Shown piece by piece: positions 11,187 through 25,100 of a stretch of 64,000 nt of DNA; the first letter of the stretch is position 1; the number at the start of each line of letters is the position of its first letter. The stretch comes from Bombyx mori (Eukaryota > Arthropoda > Insecta > Lepidoptera > Bombycidae). The notes below the pieces were generated by a model. It did not search any database. It was not told where the DNA came from and was given only the letters and a program-made list of their open reading frames with translations. Location of the stretch: positions 6,758,001 through 6,822,000 of the forward strand of contig NC_085123.1 in assembly GCF_030269925.1 (NCBI RefSeq). The letters run 5' to 3'. The translations under genes and the position numbers were made by a program.

Positions 11187-14100
11187 TTACTCTGCAGTAG
11201 CCAACAAATGTTTGTGAACGCATTCCTCTTTGTTAATGAGATGTGTTGTTTTATTGACAAGTTGCATCAATGTGTTCAGATTGTTCGACCATTCGTTGAG
11301 ACGATCTGACGCGTCCATATTCAGGCTGTAACGAAAATCATAGAGTTATGTCACACTTTTTTTATTATAGTTTCTCAGATTAAAATTCATCATCACCATC
11401 ATTATCAGCCTATAGCAGTCCACTGCTGAACATAGGCCCAAAAAAAGGGCCTGTATATGTATATACTTTGATGTCGTTGTGGCCTAACGGATAAGACGTC
11501 CGGTGCATTCGTGTTGAAGCGATGCACCGGTGTTCGAATCCCGCAGGCGGGTACCAATTTTTCTAATGAAATACGTACTCAACAAATGTTCACGATTGAC
11601 TTCCACGGTGAAGGAATAACATCGTGTAATAAAAATCAATCCCGCAAAATTATAATTTGCGTAATCACTGGTGGTAGGACCTCTTGTGAGTCCGCACGGG
11701 TAGGTACCACCACCCCGCCTATTTCCGCCGTGAAGCAGTAATGCGTTTCGGTTCGAAGGGTGGGGCAGCCGATGTAACTATACTGAGATCTTAGAACTTA
11801 TATCTCGAGGTGGGTGGCGCATTTACGTTGTAGATGTCTATGGGCTCCAGTAACCACTTAACACCAGGTGGGCTGTGAGCTCGTCCATCCATCTAAGCAA
11901 TAAAAAAAAAAAAAAAAAATACACATATATGGATATATACACATTTCAGATGTTAACGAATCGTTCCCGAATATGAAGAAAAGTTATGCTCTATGTATAT
12001 GGTGATTCTTTATAATAATATGATAAATAGAATACATACCTAAAGTGTACAACGCCAGCTGGACGATCGATCTTGGCTTTAACAACTGCACTCACAACAA
12101 GCTGACTCAGGGCCTCTTCTGTTTCCGTCTCGCTCAGACCAAGAAGTTCACTCATACGTTTGAGCGTGATGCGAGTATAGTACATTGACATTATGCGAAT
12201 ATTCTGCAATGATAAAATTACAATTCCATTTAGTTTATTGCCTTCGTAAGCAGATAAGTCAAGGTAGTCAGTGTCGTTTGTGGATGTCAGCAATGCCAAG
12301 GAAACAGCCAAGCACTTGCCTACTATTGAGGACTTTCCGCAAATTTCAAGAAAGATGTCATAGCGATTGTGAAACACTGCGGAGGGAAGTTCATTGGAAA
12401 GGCGGTTGGAGGTTTTCATACGGTACGTAGGAAAAATATATCTAGGAATGCACTTTCGATGAATGCAGAGGTTCCAGATGAATGAGCTATGAATGAACGA
12501 ACTATGAATGAATGAATGAACTATGAATGAGTGAATGAATGATGAATTAACTATGAATGAACTCCACCCCAGTGGTAAGAGAAGCGATTTTAAAAGAAAA
12601 TTAAGGCATCCATCCTATTCCTCACTTCGATAAAGCGGCACGACACGAGAACCCTCTCATCGTGGCCGCCGGTAACTAAATTCCTGATCCTGCGGAAAGA
12701 ATGGAAAGCAGTCGACGTCGCCCAAAACACGTCATCTCGGATCCTCCCGATCCACTAACGGTGCTTCTAGATACTTCAAGCACCGGTCACCGTTCTCTTC
12801 GAACCCATCGCTTGTGACGAAGGGCTCGACGAGCAAATTAACCCTCAGACACAGCCCACTGAGTTTCTCACCGGATCTTCTCAGTGGGTCGCGTTTCCGA
12901 TCCGGTGGTAGATTCTGCGAAGCACGGCTCTTGCTAGGGTTCGTGTTAGCATCGTCATCAGGTTTGAGCCCCGTGAGCTCACCTACTAGTTACGGTTACG
13001 CTGGAATAGCCTCTCTAGGCTAACCCGCAAGATTATAATTTGCGTAATTACTGGTGGTAGGACCTCTTATGAGTCCGCACGGGTAGGTACCACCGCCCCG
13101 CCTATTTCTGCCGTGAAGCAGTAATGCGTTTCGGTTTGAAGGGTGGGGCAGCCGTTGTAACTATACTTGAGACCTTAGAACTTATATCTCAAGGTGGGTG
13201 GTGCATTTACGTTGTAGATGTCTATGGGCTCCAGTAACCACTTAACACCAGGTGGGCTGTGAGCTCGTCCACACATCTAAGCAATAAAAAAAAAACAGCT
13301 TAGGTAGGAAAAAAAAACCTATTCCTCACAGCACTCTGTGGAACATATAGTACAAATCCCAAATTGAAATAAAGGCCATATATCTGCTGTTCTGTGACTT
13401 ATCAGCACGAACTTAAATAGTTTTGGGTTGAAAGACTATCCGTTGGCCTGGAGGCTTTGACGAGTGGGCGAACTCGAGAGCTCAGCCTAGAAAGAAGTAG
13501 CTTCCAAAAGTGTTTTTATATTCAAACACGTGACAAAAACCATAGCGCGATTTAGAAAACCAATATCATCGCCACACATCGAAGTATTAACTGAAAATAT
13601 TCTTAATTTTGTTTTTGGAAAATGACTGAGTCTTTAATAAATAAAACCATTTTTTTCCATCAAAAGCTATCCCATACCTTTATGCATGATGCCTGCACAG
13701 CCTCTACCGGTTTATTTTTACAAATTTGGGATGAGTTAGTATTTGTAGCTAGAGGTGTACGGTGTCTTGATTCGCCAATGAATACCTCAAGAGATTTTGT
13801 ACATATTGTATAATCATCCGACCTCAACCTCAGCTTTAAGCATTATATTGAAACATTACAATAATGAATATCTTATAAAAATAGGTTAATGTCATACTAA
13901 CATGTTCAACAACTCTGTTCTTAAGATCGTTCCAGCGTTCTTGACCCTTGTCGTCTGACGCGTCAAAGTACGGTGTGGCCCGAAGCATCTTCTCGTAAGA
14001 AGAACATAGAGTGTTCCATCTGATGATCTCAGGATTTATGAATAGACGTAACAATTCTCTGAAAGTAATAAACAGCTTAGATAGACATATGGCACACCTG

Positions 14101-17100
14101 GTGTCAAGTGGTAAACCGAACCCAAACACCTTAATAGCAACTTAGCTGGAAATATGAATTCAAAAATAGGCATGGTGGAGGTATTTACCCATGTGGGCTT
14201 TCAAGGCACTCTAACACCAAGTATTATGTAAATAAATATTTTCGCAATTTGATTTATATGACATTGTTTTTTGTTCCTCATGGAAGTCATTTGTGATGAT
14301 ATCTTAATTACCTATTTGATTACAAAATCGGTACCTCTAGCCTGCAGGACATGATTGCATGATTGCTTGATACAAATGCACCAGGTGTTTTAACTTTTGG
14401 GCCATTATAACTACAATACTCACATTCAGAGTCAGTATCTTTTTACTGGTGGTAGGACCTCTTGTGAGTCCGCACGGGTAGGTACCACCGCCCCGCCTAT
14501 TTCTGCCGTGAAGCAGTAATGCGTTTCGGTTTGAAGGGTGGGGCAGCCGTTGTGACTATACTGAAACCTTAGAACTATATCTCAAGGTGTGTGGCGCATT
14601 TACGTTATAGATGTCTATGGGCTCCAGTAACCACTTAACACCAGGTGGGCTGAGAGCTCGTCCACACATATCAGCAATAAAAAAAAAAAAAAAAAAAAAT
14701 ATCTTTATTTACTTACTTATAATCAGGAAGTTTATCCAACTCCTTATCTTCATTTACTCTATGTGTGAGATCTGCCTGTTCATTGTCATATGGTGCCAAT
14801 ATAAGGAATACAACACTGCCAATAAGTGCTTCAGGGCCCCCAGCAGTTCCTAAAGCTCGGAAATGCCGACAGACTGACAGATATTGTCCATTATGCTGGT
14901 CCACAGCTATCATCAGTCGGTAAAACTTCTCTTTCAGCTCCTGAAAATAAAAATTAAATATGTATTCAAAGCAATAATTAATATTGAATTATTTGAGGGT
15001 TAAACACTTTTGTTATCCAACAAATAATATGATAGATGCAGCCTACTACTAACTATGCATGTATGTTTTTTTTTTTAAAACAGATCACGAGGAATTATGT
15101 AGTTGAAGAACTAACCTGAGTATTTTCGTCTTCAAAAAATTTTGTATTGATTTTCTTTGATATGATCTGTGTACGGACATAATCTTTGATAGCAAGACAC
15201 AATCTCATCTGTTCCAGAATTAACTCAACTTTTTCCCTCTTGTCCATTGAACCATATGTCTCTACTTGAAGTTCTTGTATTATTTTTGCAGCCTCTGCTA
15301 CATTGCCTTCTTCTTCTCGAATTTTGGCTAAAATATGAGTCAGTCTCGCTCTTTCAACTTCTACATAGATCTTTCCTTCTGTTATGGTTCTCAATGTTTC
15401 AATTAGTTTTATCTTTGTTTCTTTATCGGGTGTTTTGTCTACATAAGTGTAGCATTCCTGAACCATTTTAACAACAGCTTGTTTTAATTGGGATCTGGAA
15501 ACATTTTAATGTAAAAAATACCTGATCATACTCAGTTTTTTTCATTTTTGAATGCTATTACTGTTTTTGAGTTTTTGAGTTATTCTGATTTTGTTTTCCT
15601 TTATTTTTTTTACATATTTATATTATAGTTATAATTATAAAAATATATTTAAATATTTTCCTATTTCCTAGTTAAAATAAATTTCACTATAGTTAATATG
15701 AAATTGAAGAACTAAGAAAGATGAATATTATGTTATATTTTTTGTGACATTTTGAGGATGTCTCAGAAATCATTGTACAAAAATAACAATACTCTCATAA
15801 TTAATCATTAGAATTACACAAGCCCAAACTAAACTATATAAATTTATTTACTACCTTCTTTTGGACAAAACAACTATATGATCATTGAGAGCAGACCAGT
15901 TCTTAGCTTCAAAATATATCTGAACCACTGTCACTAGGATTCTTGAAGTGGAAACCATATCGGCACCCTGGAAATAACACCACATTATTAAATTACAAAT
16001 TTACTATAAATCACTGTAGGTACTATTTATATTGAAAATTCTAGAAATAATAATATATGTATAAAATGTATTTTATTACTGAACAACTTGTGTTGTCCAG
16101 ATCCAATCACAAAATAAATGCCACCGTTAACCGAATGAGGTGGAAATAACCACCATAATTAAATAATTTCTTGATAAAGTTTCCTTTGACCACATTTAAG
16201 AGTATTCAGACTAAGATTATGTTTTTGTCTCTTCATAATAATAAGAAAGTATTCATGTATATAGATAGTACTTGGCACCAACCAGCTTATACCAATAACC
16301 TTAAGCTTGCACTCCCAGTATTCTACAGCAATTTCAATCATATGGTTCATAAGTTTTCATTATGCATTTTTTTTAAAAACATGGAAAACTCTTTCAAATG
16401 TTCAATTTGATAAGAGTTACAATGAATTAGATATGGTATTATTCATTCAATTCACTATTCAACACAACACTGCTAATGATCTTATTTTATTGAAAGTATT
16501 TTTTTCGTTTTTAACCTTGCAATATTATAAACTTTAATTAATGGTAATTGGTAGTTTAAAAATAGTAACAGAAAAAGGAGTTTAGTAGAATAAGAAGATA
16601 TTTAAAATTTGCTAATTAACAAGAGCAGAAAATATCAAAATTTTGTAGGGATGGTTTTATGTTAGAATTACTTTTATATTGGAAATTATTATTAGTGACT
16701 TGCAATTTTCAATCAATACAGTACTTACAGTCCTAGTCTGTTTTTCAAGAGCCAATAACTGATCGATAGCTTCTTGAATTTTGCCTTGGGCTGCCCATGA
16801 TTTCCACAAGGGCAGTTTCTCATCACATGTTGCACTATAGTCCACCTTAAAATTAATAATGTTAAATTATACTATCAATTAAAGAACATATTTGACAAAA
16901 CCCTAAATAGCTGATGATATTTTAAAGGTAAGTTGGCTTAGGTAAAAGTTCCAAACAGCAAAATTCTTACAATTGGTTACCGAGTAATATTTGTTCTCTG
17001 GAAAATCTACCCATTTTCTTTACCCTAAAATTGCAAAGAACAACAACACACAAATGTAATGAACGCTTATACTGTGAACACAATAGGGTTAAGTCTAGTG

Positions 17101-17188
17101 ATGAATATAGCCTCATTTGTGAACTTACTTCCATTTTTATTATTTTTCCACTAGCATCGAGACCGCCGATATCTCCGTTTGTAGTCAT
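11187..17188 (-). CDS. PSMD12: 26S proteasome non-ATPase subunit 12 (Rpn5), 8 exons
   Basis: Exons from the start: 17129-17188, 16729-16845, 15855-15967, 15116-15494, 14717-14940, 13902-14058, 12040-12203 and 11187-11325. All junctions are GT-AG and in phase; the product is 450 residues, close to the usual 456 of mammals. The protein is a scaffold subunit of the proteasome lid in cytosol and nucleus. The N-terminal two thirds are helical repeats, for example [19 protein letters not shown] (exon 2) and [20 protein letters not shown] (exon 4). The PCI domain spans about residues 250-410, with [20 protein letters not shown] (about 351-370) as the winged-helix segment, and a C-terminal helix ends in HLLATAE. 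The start ATG is the first in the exon and precedes an acceptable donor after residue 20. Introns 5-7 carry Bm1, a LINE tail and a microsatellite. MARF1 starts 1.9 kb away on the other strand. Confidence 0.97.
11467..11920 (+). mobile_element. Bm1 SINE, full length
   Basis: Best-preserved copy together with the one at 58486. The tRNA-like head has A box 'tggcctaacgg' and B box 'gttcgaatccc', followed by the 'ccacggtgaaggaataacat' region, the 'tggtggtaggacctcttg' body and an A-rich tail after 'atctaagcaata'. It lies in intron 7 of PSMD12. Confidence 0.97.
12466..12558 (+). repeat. AATG-type microsatellite
   Basis: Repeated 'atgaatga' units with interspersed 'actatgaatgaa' in PSMD12 intron 6. 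It may be length-polymorphic. Confidence 0.9.
12614..13329 (+). mobile_element. LINE 3'-tail family T1 with 12-bp duplication, Bm1 nested
   Basis: The element is bounded by the identical 12-mer 'cctattcctcac' at 12614-12625 and 13318-13329. Its body contains the T1 landmarks 'cccactgagtttctcaccgg', 'gtggtagattctgcgaagca' and 'gagccccgtgagctcacc'. It ends in 'cagcttaggtagg' plus an A run, after a Bm1 insertion at about 13022-13296. Copies recur near 18230, 23730 (reverse), 56930, 61960 and 62311. The A tail, 5' truncation and target duplication point to a non-LTR retrotransposon. Confidence 0.88.
13022..13296 (+). mobile_element. Bm1 SINE nested in T1 LINE tail
   Basis: Body of Bm1 from 'cccgcaagattataatttgc' to the A tail. 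It splits the T1 element between 'tctctaggct' and 'cagcttaggtagg', so it inserted later. Confidence 0.88.
14225..14410 (-). mobile_element. old Bm1 SINE head
   Basis: Degenerate reverse copy of the Bm1 head: 'catggaagtcatttgtga', 'aaaatcggtacctctagcc' and a remnant of the B-box region. It lies in PSMD12 intron 5. Confidence 0.5.
14446..14700 (+). mobile_element. Bm1 SINE, body only
   Basis: From 'actggtggtaggacctcttg' to a 23-base A run that stops about 17 bases from PSMD12 exon 5 (14717). Confidence 0.93.
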
Positions 17189-19118
17189 TTTGAAAAACTG
17201 AAACTTAAGACATAGAATTAGACCAAGTGAGTTTTGGCAAGTGTTTATTGGTTCATTATTTTAAACATAATTACTTTATATGTTTATACCAAAACAATCT
17301 TCTGAACTCAGTAAACGTAACAATACACAAAATAATTGCCTGCGTTATAAATTCTACTAATTTATCAAATCACTATTCGTATTCCAAACCCACAAGTCAC
17401 GATCTCTAAATTTTCAAAGCTTTCAAACGTCAGTGTCAATTTTTTTTTTTATTAATGGCTTAGATTTTTATTTTTTAGCCATGTGTTTATATAAAATTGT
17501 TCATTTCAATCTAAAATAATTTCGAATAGAATGAAATGAAGTTGATTACTCGGAAATTATCGTCAATTGGGAAAAATTTAAATGAAATTACATGAGATGA
17601 GATGAGACGAGATAAGACGAGACGAGATGAGATGAAATGAAACAAAATTTCAGTAAATGATGGGACTTTATTGAAGAGTCTTCAATGCACTTTTTAGAAG
17701 AGGCTGATAATTTACGTTCAGTTACTTTGTTGGTTTTCCCCACACTTTTGTACTTTCACAAAAAACATACAGTTATAACCATTAGTACATTATCAAAACA
17801 CACACCGAAACTGCAATAAAAAATAAGTGGCACAAAAATATATTTATTGACTCCAACCAGGAATTGTCCAGTATTGTACGGTAAAATAGTCCTGATCACT
17901 AATTACTTGACACAGGAGGTGGTCAAGGGCTGACAGTTGGGAAACTAATCATAAATCGTGCCTACGTAGTTCGAGTTTTGGCGTGAGTCTGAATATCTTG
18001 TCGTGTATTGCTTTACTATTATTTTGCTTTACTTATCTATTGTTTGTTTGGAACGTATACTTCTGTGGTTTAGAAAGAGGTAGTAATGTGTCAACAAGCG
18101 ATTTAAGTTTGTGAAAGTCTAGGAAAACGTCATGAAATCGCTTGATAAGTTCCCAAGTTCCCAAAACATATTGAAAAACTGGAAAAAATATATAAAAATG
18201 TAGAAAAGGAATAAATATCATTAAGTAAGAGTAAATTAACCCTCAGGAACAGCCCACTGAGTTTCTCTTCTGACTTTCTTAATGTGTCGTGATTCCAATT
18301 CAATGGTAGATTTAGCGAAGAACTGTCCTTACTAGGGCCAGTGTTAGCCATTATCTCAGGTTGAGCCCCGTTAGTTCACGCAAAAGTGGGAATAGCCCTT
18401 TGTCAAATTATCTAATAATGAATTGGATTACTACTATTAACAATCGCCGATACGGGTAACGAGCCTACGGACCACCTGGTGCTAAGTTTCCTATACGATA
18501 CGATGAGTTAAATAAGTATCATTAGAAAAATTGGTGCCTATAGGATTTGAGAACGGGTGGCATGGCCCCAGGCCTAATAAAAGCAAGCATGAGTTACTCA
18601 ATGTTAAAAATCATTGAACTTCACAAATCATTAAGCCAGCCATTTTTACATCTTCATTAACTTACACTAACATAGTTTGTTATTCAATTTTTAGTTATTA
18701 ATTTTGATACAATCCGAGTATTCCGACAATTTTTTTCAAATTTTAATTGTAATGATTCTGAATTTGACATAATCGTTCAAGGAAAGAAAGAGATAAATTT
18801 TGTTGTAGCTGAATGCTAAACATATCAATTTAAAAATGTACCATGACATGGAGCATGGCAACTTGTCTGAAACTCGCAAAATATGGCGTAGTGGTGTCGA
18901 GTAAACTTACGTTTTGTATGTGATTATTTTAGTTTATGACGCAAATCGAATAAGATTGTAGTAGTTTAATCGGTTAAGTTTTATGCTAAGTTAAATTTAA
19001 GGCATATGATTGCAGTTGTGGTCGTAAACTTGAAGTTAATTTTTTTTCTTTGTGTTTTCCAACATATGTTGGACTACTTTTGTATTCTTAAAAAAACTGT
19101 AAATCGATGCTATACAGA
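17189..19118. other. divergent spacer PSMD12 / MARF1
   Basis: Must contain the promoters and 5' UTRs of both genes. It also holds a partial family F repeat (about 17515-17830, with 'gagatgagacgagataagac' runs), a diverged T1 LINE tail (about 18230-18410) and a short Bm1 remnant near 18450-18490. No core-promoter element could be assigned with confidence. Confidence 0.6.
18230..18410 (+). mobile_element. old T1 LINE tail
   Basis: Diverged T1: 'acagcccactgagtttctc', a decayed 'ggtagatttagcgaagaac' and 'gagccccgttagttcacg'. Confidence 0.7.
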
Positions 19119-22100
19119 ATGAGTTTAAGCAGAAAGTTTGAAAGTCTAGGTTCTGGTAGCACTAAAGGAGCGAGAAGCCATTCAGCTCATGGCATTTCCA
19201 GAGGTATATCTAGTCCTTCCATGAAAATACCATTACCACCTCGATTATGGATAACAGGTAATTAGTGTCATAATAAAATTGAAAATGCCACAATTTTGTT
19301 GCTGATCAATTACATTCCTCGTTTCTTACTAAAATATTCGTGGCTCATTAAATGATAACAATGTTAGTGTTGTGAATTGCTATTAATATAATGAAATATT
19401 AGAAAAAATTGGAATATTAATTTGTTATAAACTTTTGTTAGATATAGAAGACGACTCATCAGATGATTTTGATAGTTGTTCGAGAGAAGATGGAGTCTTT
19501 ACAGCTGAAAGAGCTAGAGTGCGGTCACGCCACAGGGTTCATAAACAAAGATCAGCTAGTGTGCCTATTGGAATATTTTGGGATATTGAGAATTGTCAAG
19601 TAAGTTAATTATTGCAATGTTAATAGTTACAGTAATCTGATTATATTAAATATTTTTATCAATATATATCTGGTTAAATTAAAATATATATGAATACTAA
19701 GAATATGCTTCTTATTATGCTTCTTATAATATATTCAAACTTTGATTTAAACATAGATTCGACGACGACGACGAGATAGACATAGATAGACATAGCTCAC
19801 AGCCCACCTGGTGTTAAGTGGTTACTGGAGTCCATAGACATCTACAACGTAAATGCGCCACCCACCTTGAGATATAAGTTCTAAAATCTCAGTATAGTTA
19901 CAACAGCTGCCCTATCCTTCAAACCGAAACGGATTACTGCTTCACGGCAGAAATAGGCAGGGCGGTGGTACCTACCCGCGCGGACTCACCAGGTCCTACC
20001 ACCAGTAACATCAATGGTATGTTGTGAAAGACCATATCAAGTGATCTGTGCAATCTAAGATGAAACTTAGTTGTTCATTCAATAGTGAATTTATCAAACC
20101 ATACTATCAAAGGAAAGCCACTCTTATATGGATTCTGCTTGATCTAATAAGAAAGTTTTAATTATTGTTACTGATTATTTCTGTTTATATAAATTTTATT
20201 TGGTTTTTAATGTATAACACTTGAGTAATAAAATTAAATGTAATTATCAGATTAATAGCTGCTAGCTATTTTTGTTTTATCATTTTAATTTTTTAATCAA
20301 TATTACTGGTTTGATTAAAGGTCAACAGTTTATTGTGTTTACTTTGAGCATACATTGTTTGCAATCTGACTGTAGTTAAACTTTGATCTTTGTTATGAAA
20401 GAAACTAAAGGTGGATTGAAATTTCATATCAGATATTTTTAGCAGTACTAAAATGTAAACATTAAACAAAATTTATTACAGTTAAATAATATATTATGAA
20501 TACTGCCTATTGACATGGGGCAAGAGAGAGAAGACTATATTATTAAATAAGGGTGCTCTCTAAAATTCCTTGACTCTTCCTAAAATCTATATATTAATAC
20601 GTGAAGCAAAAACTTTGTATCCCTTTTTACGAAAATTGCGCAGACAGAGGAGTATGAAATTTTCCACGCTTATAGAGAATATAGAGAAGAAGTGCACAAT
20701 GCTAATATTTTTTTTAAATGATGCATAAAAGATATGTTAAATCAATAAAGAAAAACTTACACTACATACCATGTATTTGACGCACACATGCATGCATACT
20801 ATTTATTGTCAAACTTTTGTTCTTGGCGTCTTGTCAAATTGAGAATAGATTAAATATTGTTTGCCTTTGTTAATATTTTTTATAGTGTAGTTTTGGAGAA
20901 ATTTGTGATTATAGAAGTGTAAAATACAATCATAATAGTGTACAAAATTACAATTCCAATTATTTATAGTCGAATTTCGACTACTGCGGGGCCTCTAATC
21001 TTTATGAATTCATAAATTGTGAGAATGTCATGCAGAAATGAAACCTTCTAATTGTATTTTTAATTAGAGTAAATGCAAATAAATATTATTGGACATATCT
21101 GTCAATATTGTTATAGGTACCCCGTGGGTGCTCTGCAATAGATGTTGTAGCAGCAATCCGTGCCAAATTTCTAGCAGGGAGGAGAGAGGCTGATTTTGTG
21201 GTAGTATGTGATGTACGTAAGGAGTCTGCATTTAGATTGCAGGAGTTAAACGATGCGCAAGTAAGTAAAGTATTCTAGTCATTACTTTGGGTCTAATCTA
21301 TTAGTGTCCTCTTCTCAATCATGTCACTCTTGACAGAGTGGTCGTGATAGTGTTGGAGGGGGCAGACTTGATGCATATCACATTGTCTCACCATCTTTTC
21401 CTGCACGAGGCCATTTTACTGAACTCATTTAGGAGACCTCCAACTGTAGTTACTCTACACTGTTTTAGTGGAAACAACAATTACTAAACCAAATTATCAT
21501 TTAAAATATCATTATGTGTTAAGTTATGCTATTTTAATGTCAAAAATATGATTAAAAACCATAGTAAAAAAATTTTAATCCTTACAATATTCATGGTAAG
21601 GAACATGTTATATTTAATAATGTTAAAAAACATACTAGATAAGTACAAAAAGTAAGTTTAAAATTTTTATAGAAAAAAAGTTGTTATATCGCCTGCTAAG
21701 AATGTCACTGCCTTATCTTTTCCCATAGGCGTCGTAAAACGTTTTTTGAGCATGCATAATATCTGTGTACTGCACTCCCCAATAGGCATTTACTGGCGGT
21801 GGGCCTGTTGGAGGCCCGCACATTCCATATAGAAGGGTGGGACAACCTATATACAATATAACCTTGACCTCATGTCTCAAAGTTAGTGAAGTTACCATTT
21901 GATGTTCATGAGCTTCGTGATAACTAGTTTATATCGTTAGCCATATTCTTGTCTAAACATTACCTCCTGTCCCTTCCCTTTTTTTTAGCTTTGTTTTAGC
22001 CCCGTTTAGCCCTTCAATTTATCCACCATTTATTCATCACTTTCAATTCATGAAATCATTAAGCATTGTGCTAGCTGATTAAAAAATATGCCAATTACAA

Positions 22101-25100
22101 TATACATATATACATAGTACCTTAAGGTAACAAATAATGGTATGTTGTGAAAGATTCATTAATATCAAAACAAATCAATTTTAAACAGGTAAGCCTGATT
22201 CACGTTTGCGGTACTCAGAAGAATGCAGCTGACGAGAAACTAAGGCAATGTATGCGTCGATTCGGAGAACTACACACCGCTCCGGCGTCGCTATTGTTGA
22301 TCTCAGGGGATATCAATTTCGCAGCTGACTTGTCAGATTTTAGACATAGGTACTTATGTGTTATCGCCGCTTGAGAAATACGAAACGCTTACGTTCGCTA
22401 AGTTATTCCTTGAAAATGAAAGACATACGATAAGCTTTTTCTGCATAAATGTAATGTAATACTATCCAGAACATTCTATCAAGTACATCAAGTAAATCAG
22501 TTTAATATAAATATAACTTCAACTTTTATAATTCAATTCTGAAATGTTTGCTTTTAAGATGCATTGATTGGCTTGTTAACCTCTTGAGTATTTAATATTT
22601 ATTATAGTATTTATTTATCAGGAAAAATATGGAAGTAATATTGGTGCATAAACAGAACACATCGATGGCTTTAATAACGTGTGCAACTGCACATTATTGC
22701 TTTAATGATCTGACCGTCAACCTGCCCCGAAATCCAAAGGTATAAGAATACATATTAAATCTATCATGAACTTATCATGAATAGGATATCAAATGGCTTT
22801 AAACACAGGATATTACAGAAAAAAAAAAGAAAAAATATCTGTCATAGAAATGTTTCTACTAAAAACCTTTATTTTATTTATAATGTGAACTTCTAAATTA
22901 TGGTAGAATAATACGTTAGCTTTTTCTTTCGTTTTTGTAACTTTATTTTTTTATTGACTTTAAGACTGATAATTGTCCAATATCATAAATTTTTTTATTC
23001 CATTTTTAAATTGAATGTAGTATGATGTATATTAGTAGTATATATGTATAATTTGTATATATTTATAAAACAGATGTTAAGTTTTTCGAACGACGACGAA
23101 GAGGAACCGACATGTGTGATGCATGTATCGAATCTTCCGATGGACCAAACTCCTGAGAGGGTGTCCCGAAGACTGCGAAGGCTGGCCGATAATTGTGGAG
23201 GAAAAGTTCTACGGGTTATGGCGACCACGGCAATGTTACGTTTCCCAACACCGGACCATGCCTCGAGGTGAGAAGTCGATAATCGAAGTTTAATAATACA
23301 TTAGTCATTAGAATTTTGTAGTTGGACAATCAATTATTCCACATATGCCTGCATTTCTTCTTATTTTACCCTACTTAATCGTCGGTAGCCTAAGGAGCTA
23401 TTTCAACTACGCGTATACTTGTAGGTGAAGTCACGGGTTCAACCTGATAGAACTTGCTAACCCTGATTTACTGGTGGTAGGACCTCATGTGAGTCCGCAC
23501 GGGTAGGTACCACCACCCTGCCTATTTCTGCCGTGAAGCAGTAATGCGTTTCGGCTTGAAGGGCGGGGCAGCCGTTGTAACTATACTGTGACCTTAGAAC
23601 TTATATCTCAAGGTGGGTGGCGCATTTACGTTATAAATGTCTATGGGCTCCAGTAACCACTTAACACCAGGTGGGTTGTGAGTTCGTCCACCTACCTAAG
23701 CAATAAATAAAAACCCTAGCCCTAGCAAGAGCTGTGCTTCGCCGAATCTACCACCGGAATGGAATCGCGACCCACTGAGAGAACCCGGTGAGAAACTCGG
23801 TGGGTTGTGTCTATGGACTAGTTCGCACGTCGAAGCACATGTACAATATAATAACTAAAGCTTAACATAAATAAAAATTACATTTATTAACAGTCTGGCT
23901 TTGTTATTATTTCACTTAACGACAAAAACAAGTCCGCTGTCTAAAAAATAATTGAAATTGTATCTTCTGTATTATTCGATTCAAACTTCGAAAAATAGAC
24001 TGAAAATACTATGATACATGTTAGTCTTTGCAAACTCTATCTATAATTATACTTAACTCAAAGAGCTAGTAACTCTAATGCCAAGATTAATGTTCAAAGC
24101 CCTTCGTTGCACAGAATTGACACTTAATTACAATTTATTATCACTTCGTTTAAACGTTTAGTAAACATTATTCAATACACGCTGTTGAGAACGAACTGAA
24201 TCTGAATTTTATGTACTTTTCTGAATTTGAATGTTTGAATGAAAATGCAGGCCCATCAATTATGTATTCAGTACCTAAAACTATTATTCACGGCCTCCAT
24301 AAATAAGTAAACGAAGCGAAATTATTTGTAAAACGGTTTTGTGTTTGTGTTTTAATTAGTATTTTTATTTATTTATATTAATTAGTTAATTAAGCATAAT
24401 AGATACCATATCGTGTATGCTTCCTTAAAGGTCGAAATGAGATCGAATTCTGAATTGCGCTGTATAGCGGCGCCCCTGATAGTTAAACTTAAAAATATAA
24501 ATTAATCATAGCAAGCGGCTGCAATAGGTGACATGAGCACCTGTCGAGTACCTCTCGGGGTTCGGGTCAAGTAAGGACATACGAAAACATAGAATTAGTA
24601 TACTATTAAAAAAATAAATCTGTATAAAACTATACAAAAATCAGTCGTTACACCATAACGTTTTATGTAAAATACAAAAATTAACATATTTAATAAATAT
24701 AATCGAGATGACAATGAAAACGATTGCATTGTTAGCTCTTGGCGTAGACTACACAGCTGATTCATTGAAATTGGACTTCACATTTGAATTTAAATGAGTC
24801 TACCCTCGTTTTGTACATATCACAAATCAGCTGAGCGGCAGTTATGCGCGGTCAAACGTTCATTACATCCCACGTCATAATCGAGAAAAGTGGCACGCGT
24901 TTTTTAGGTTACGTTACAGAGTAAAACGGTTCTCATCCGGATTATTGTGGAATCTTCATTAAATTAATGTTTTGCTAAACGAATGTAACATGCTATTATC
25001 CGGGTAAGTCACAGTACAAGTCATTGGCTAAATTTGATTTCTAGTGAAGTACCCAATGTAATTATTAGAGGCTTCGAGATCTGTATTCCAAACGTACTTA

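Noticed and set aside
11467..11560. tRNA gene
   Set aside because: A- and B-box sequences are present but no cloverleaf with anticodon stem and acceptor pairing; it is the head of Bm1. The same applies at 58486 and 44395.
11511..11741. Open frame inside a full-length Bm1, repeated at 58526
   Set aside because: It starts in the tRNA-like head of the SINE; a SINE is non-coding and the frame breaks in other copies.
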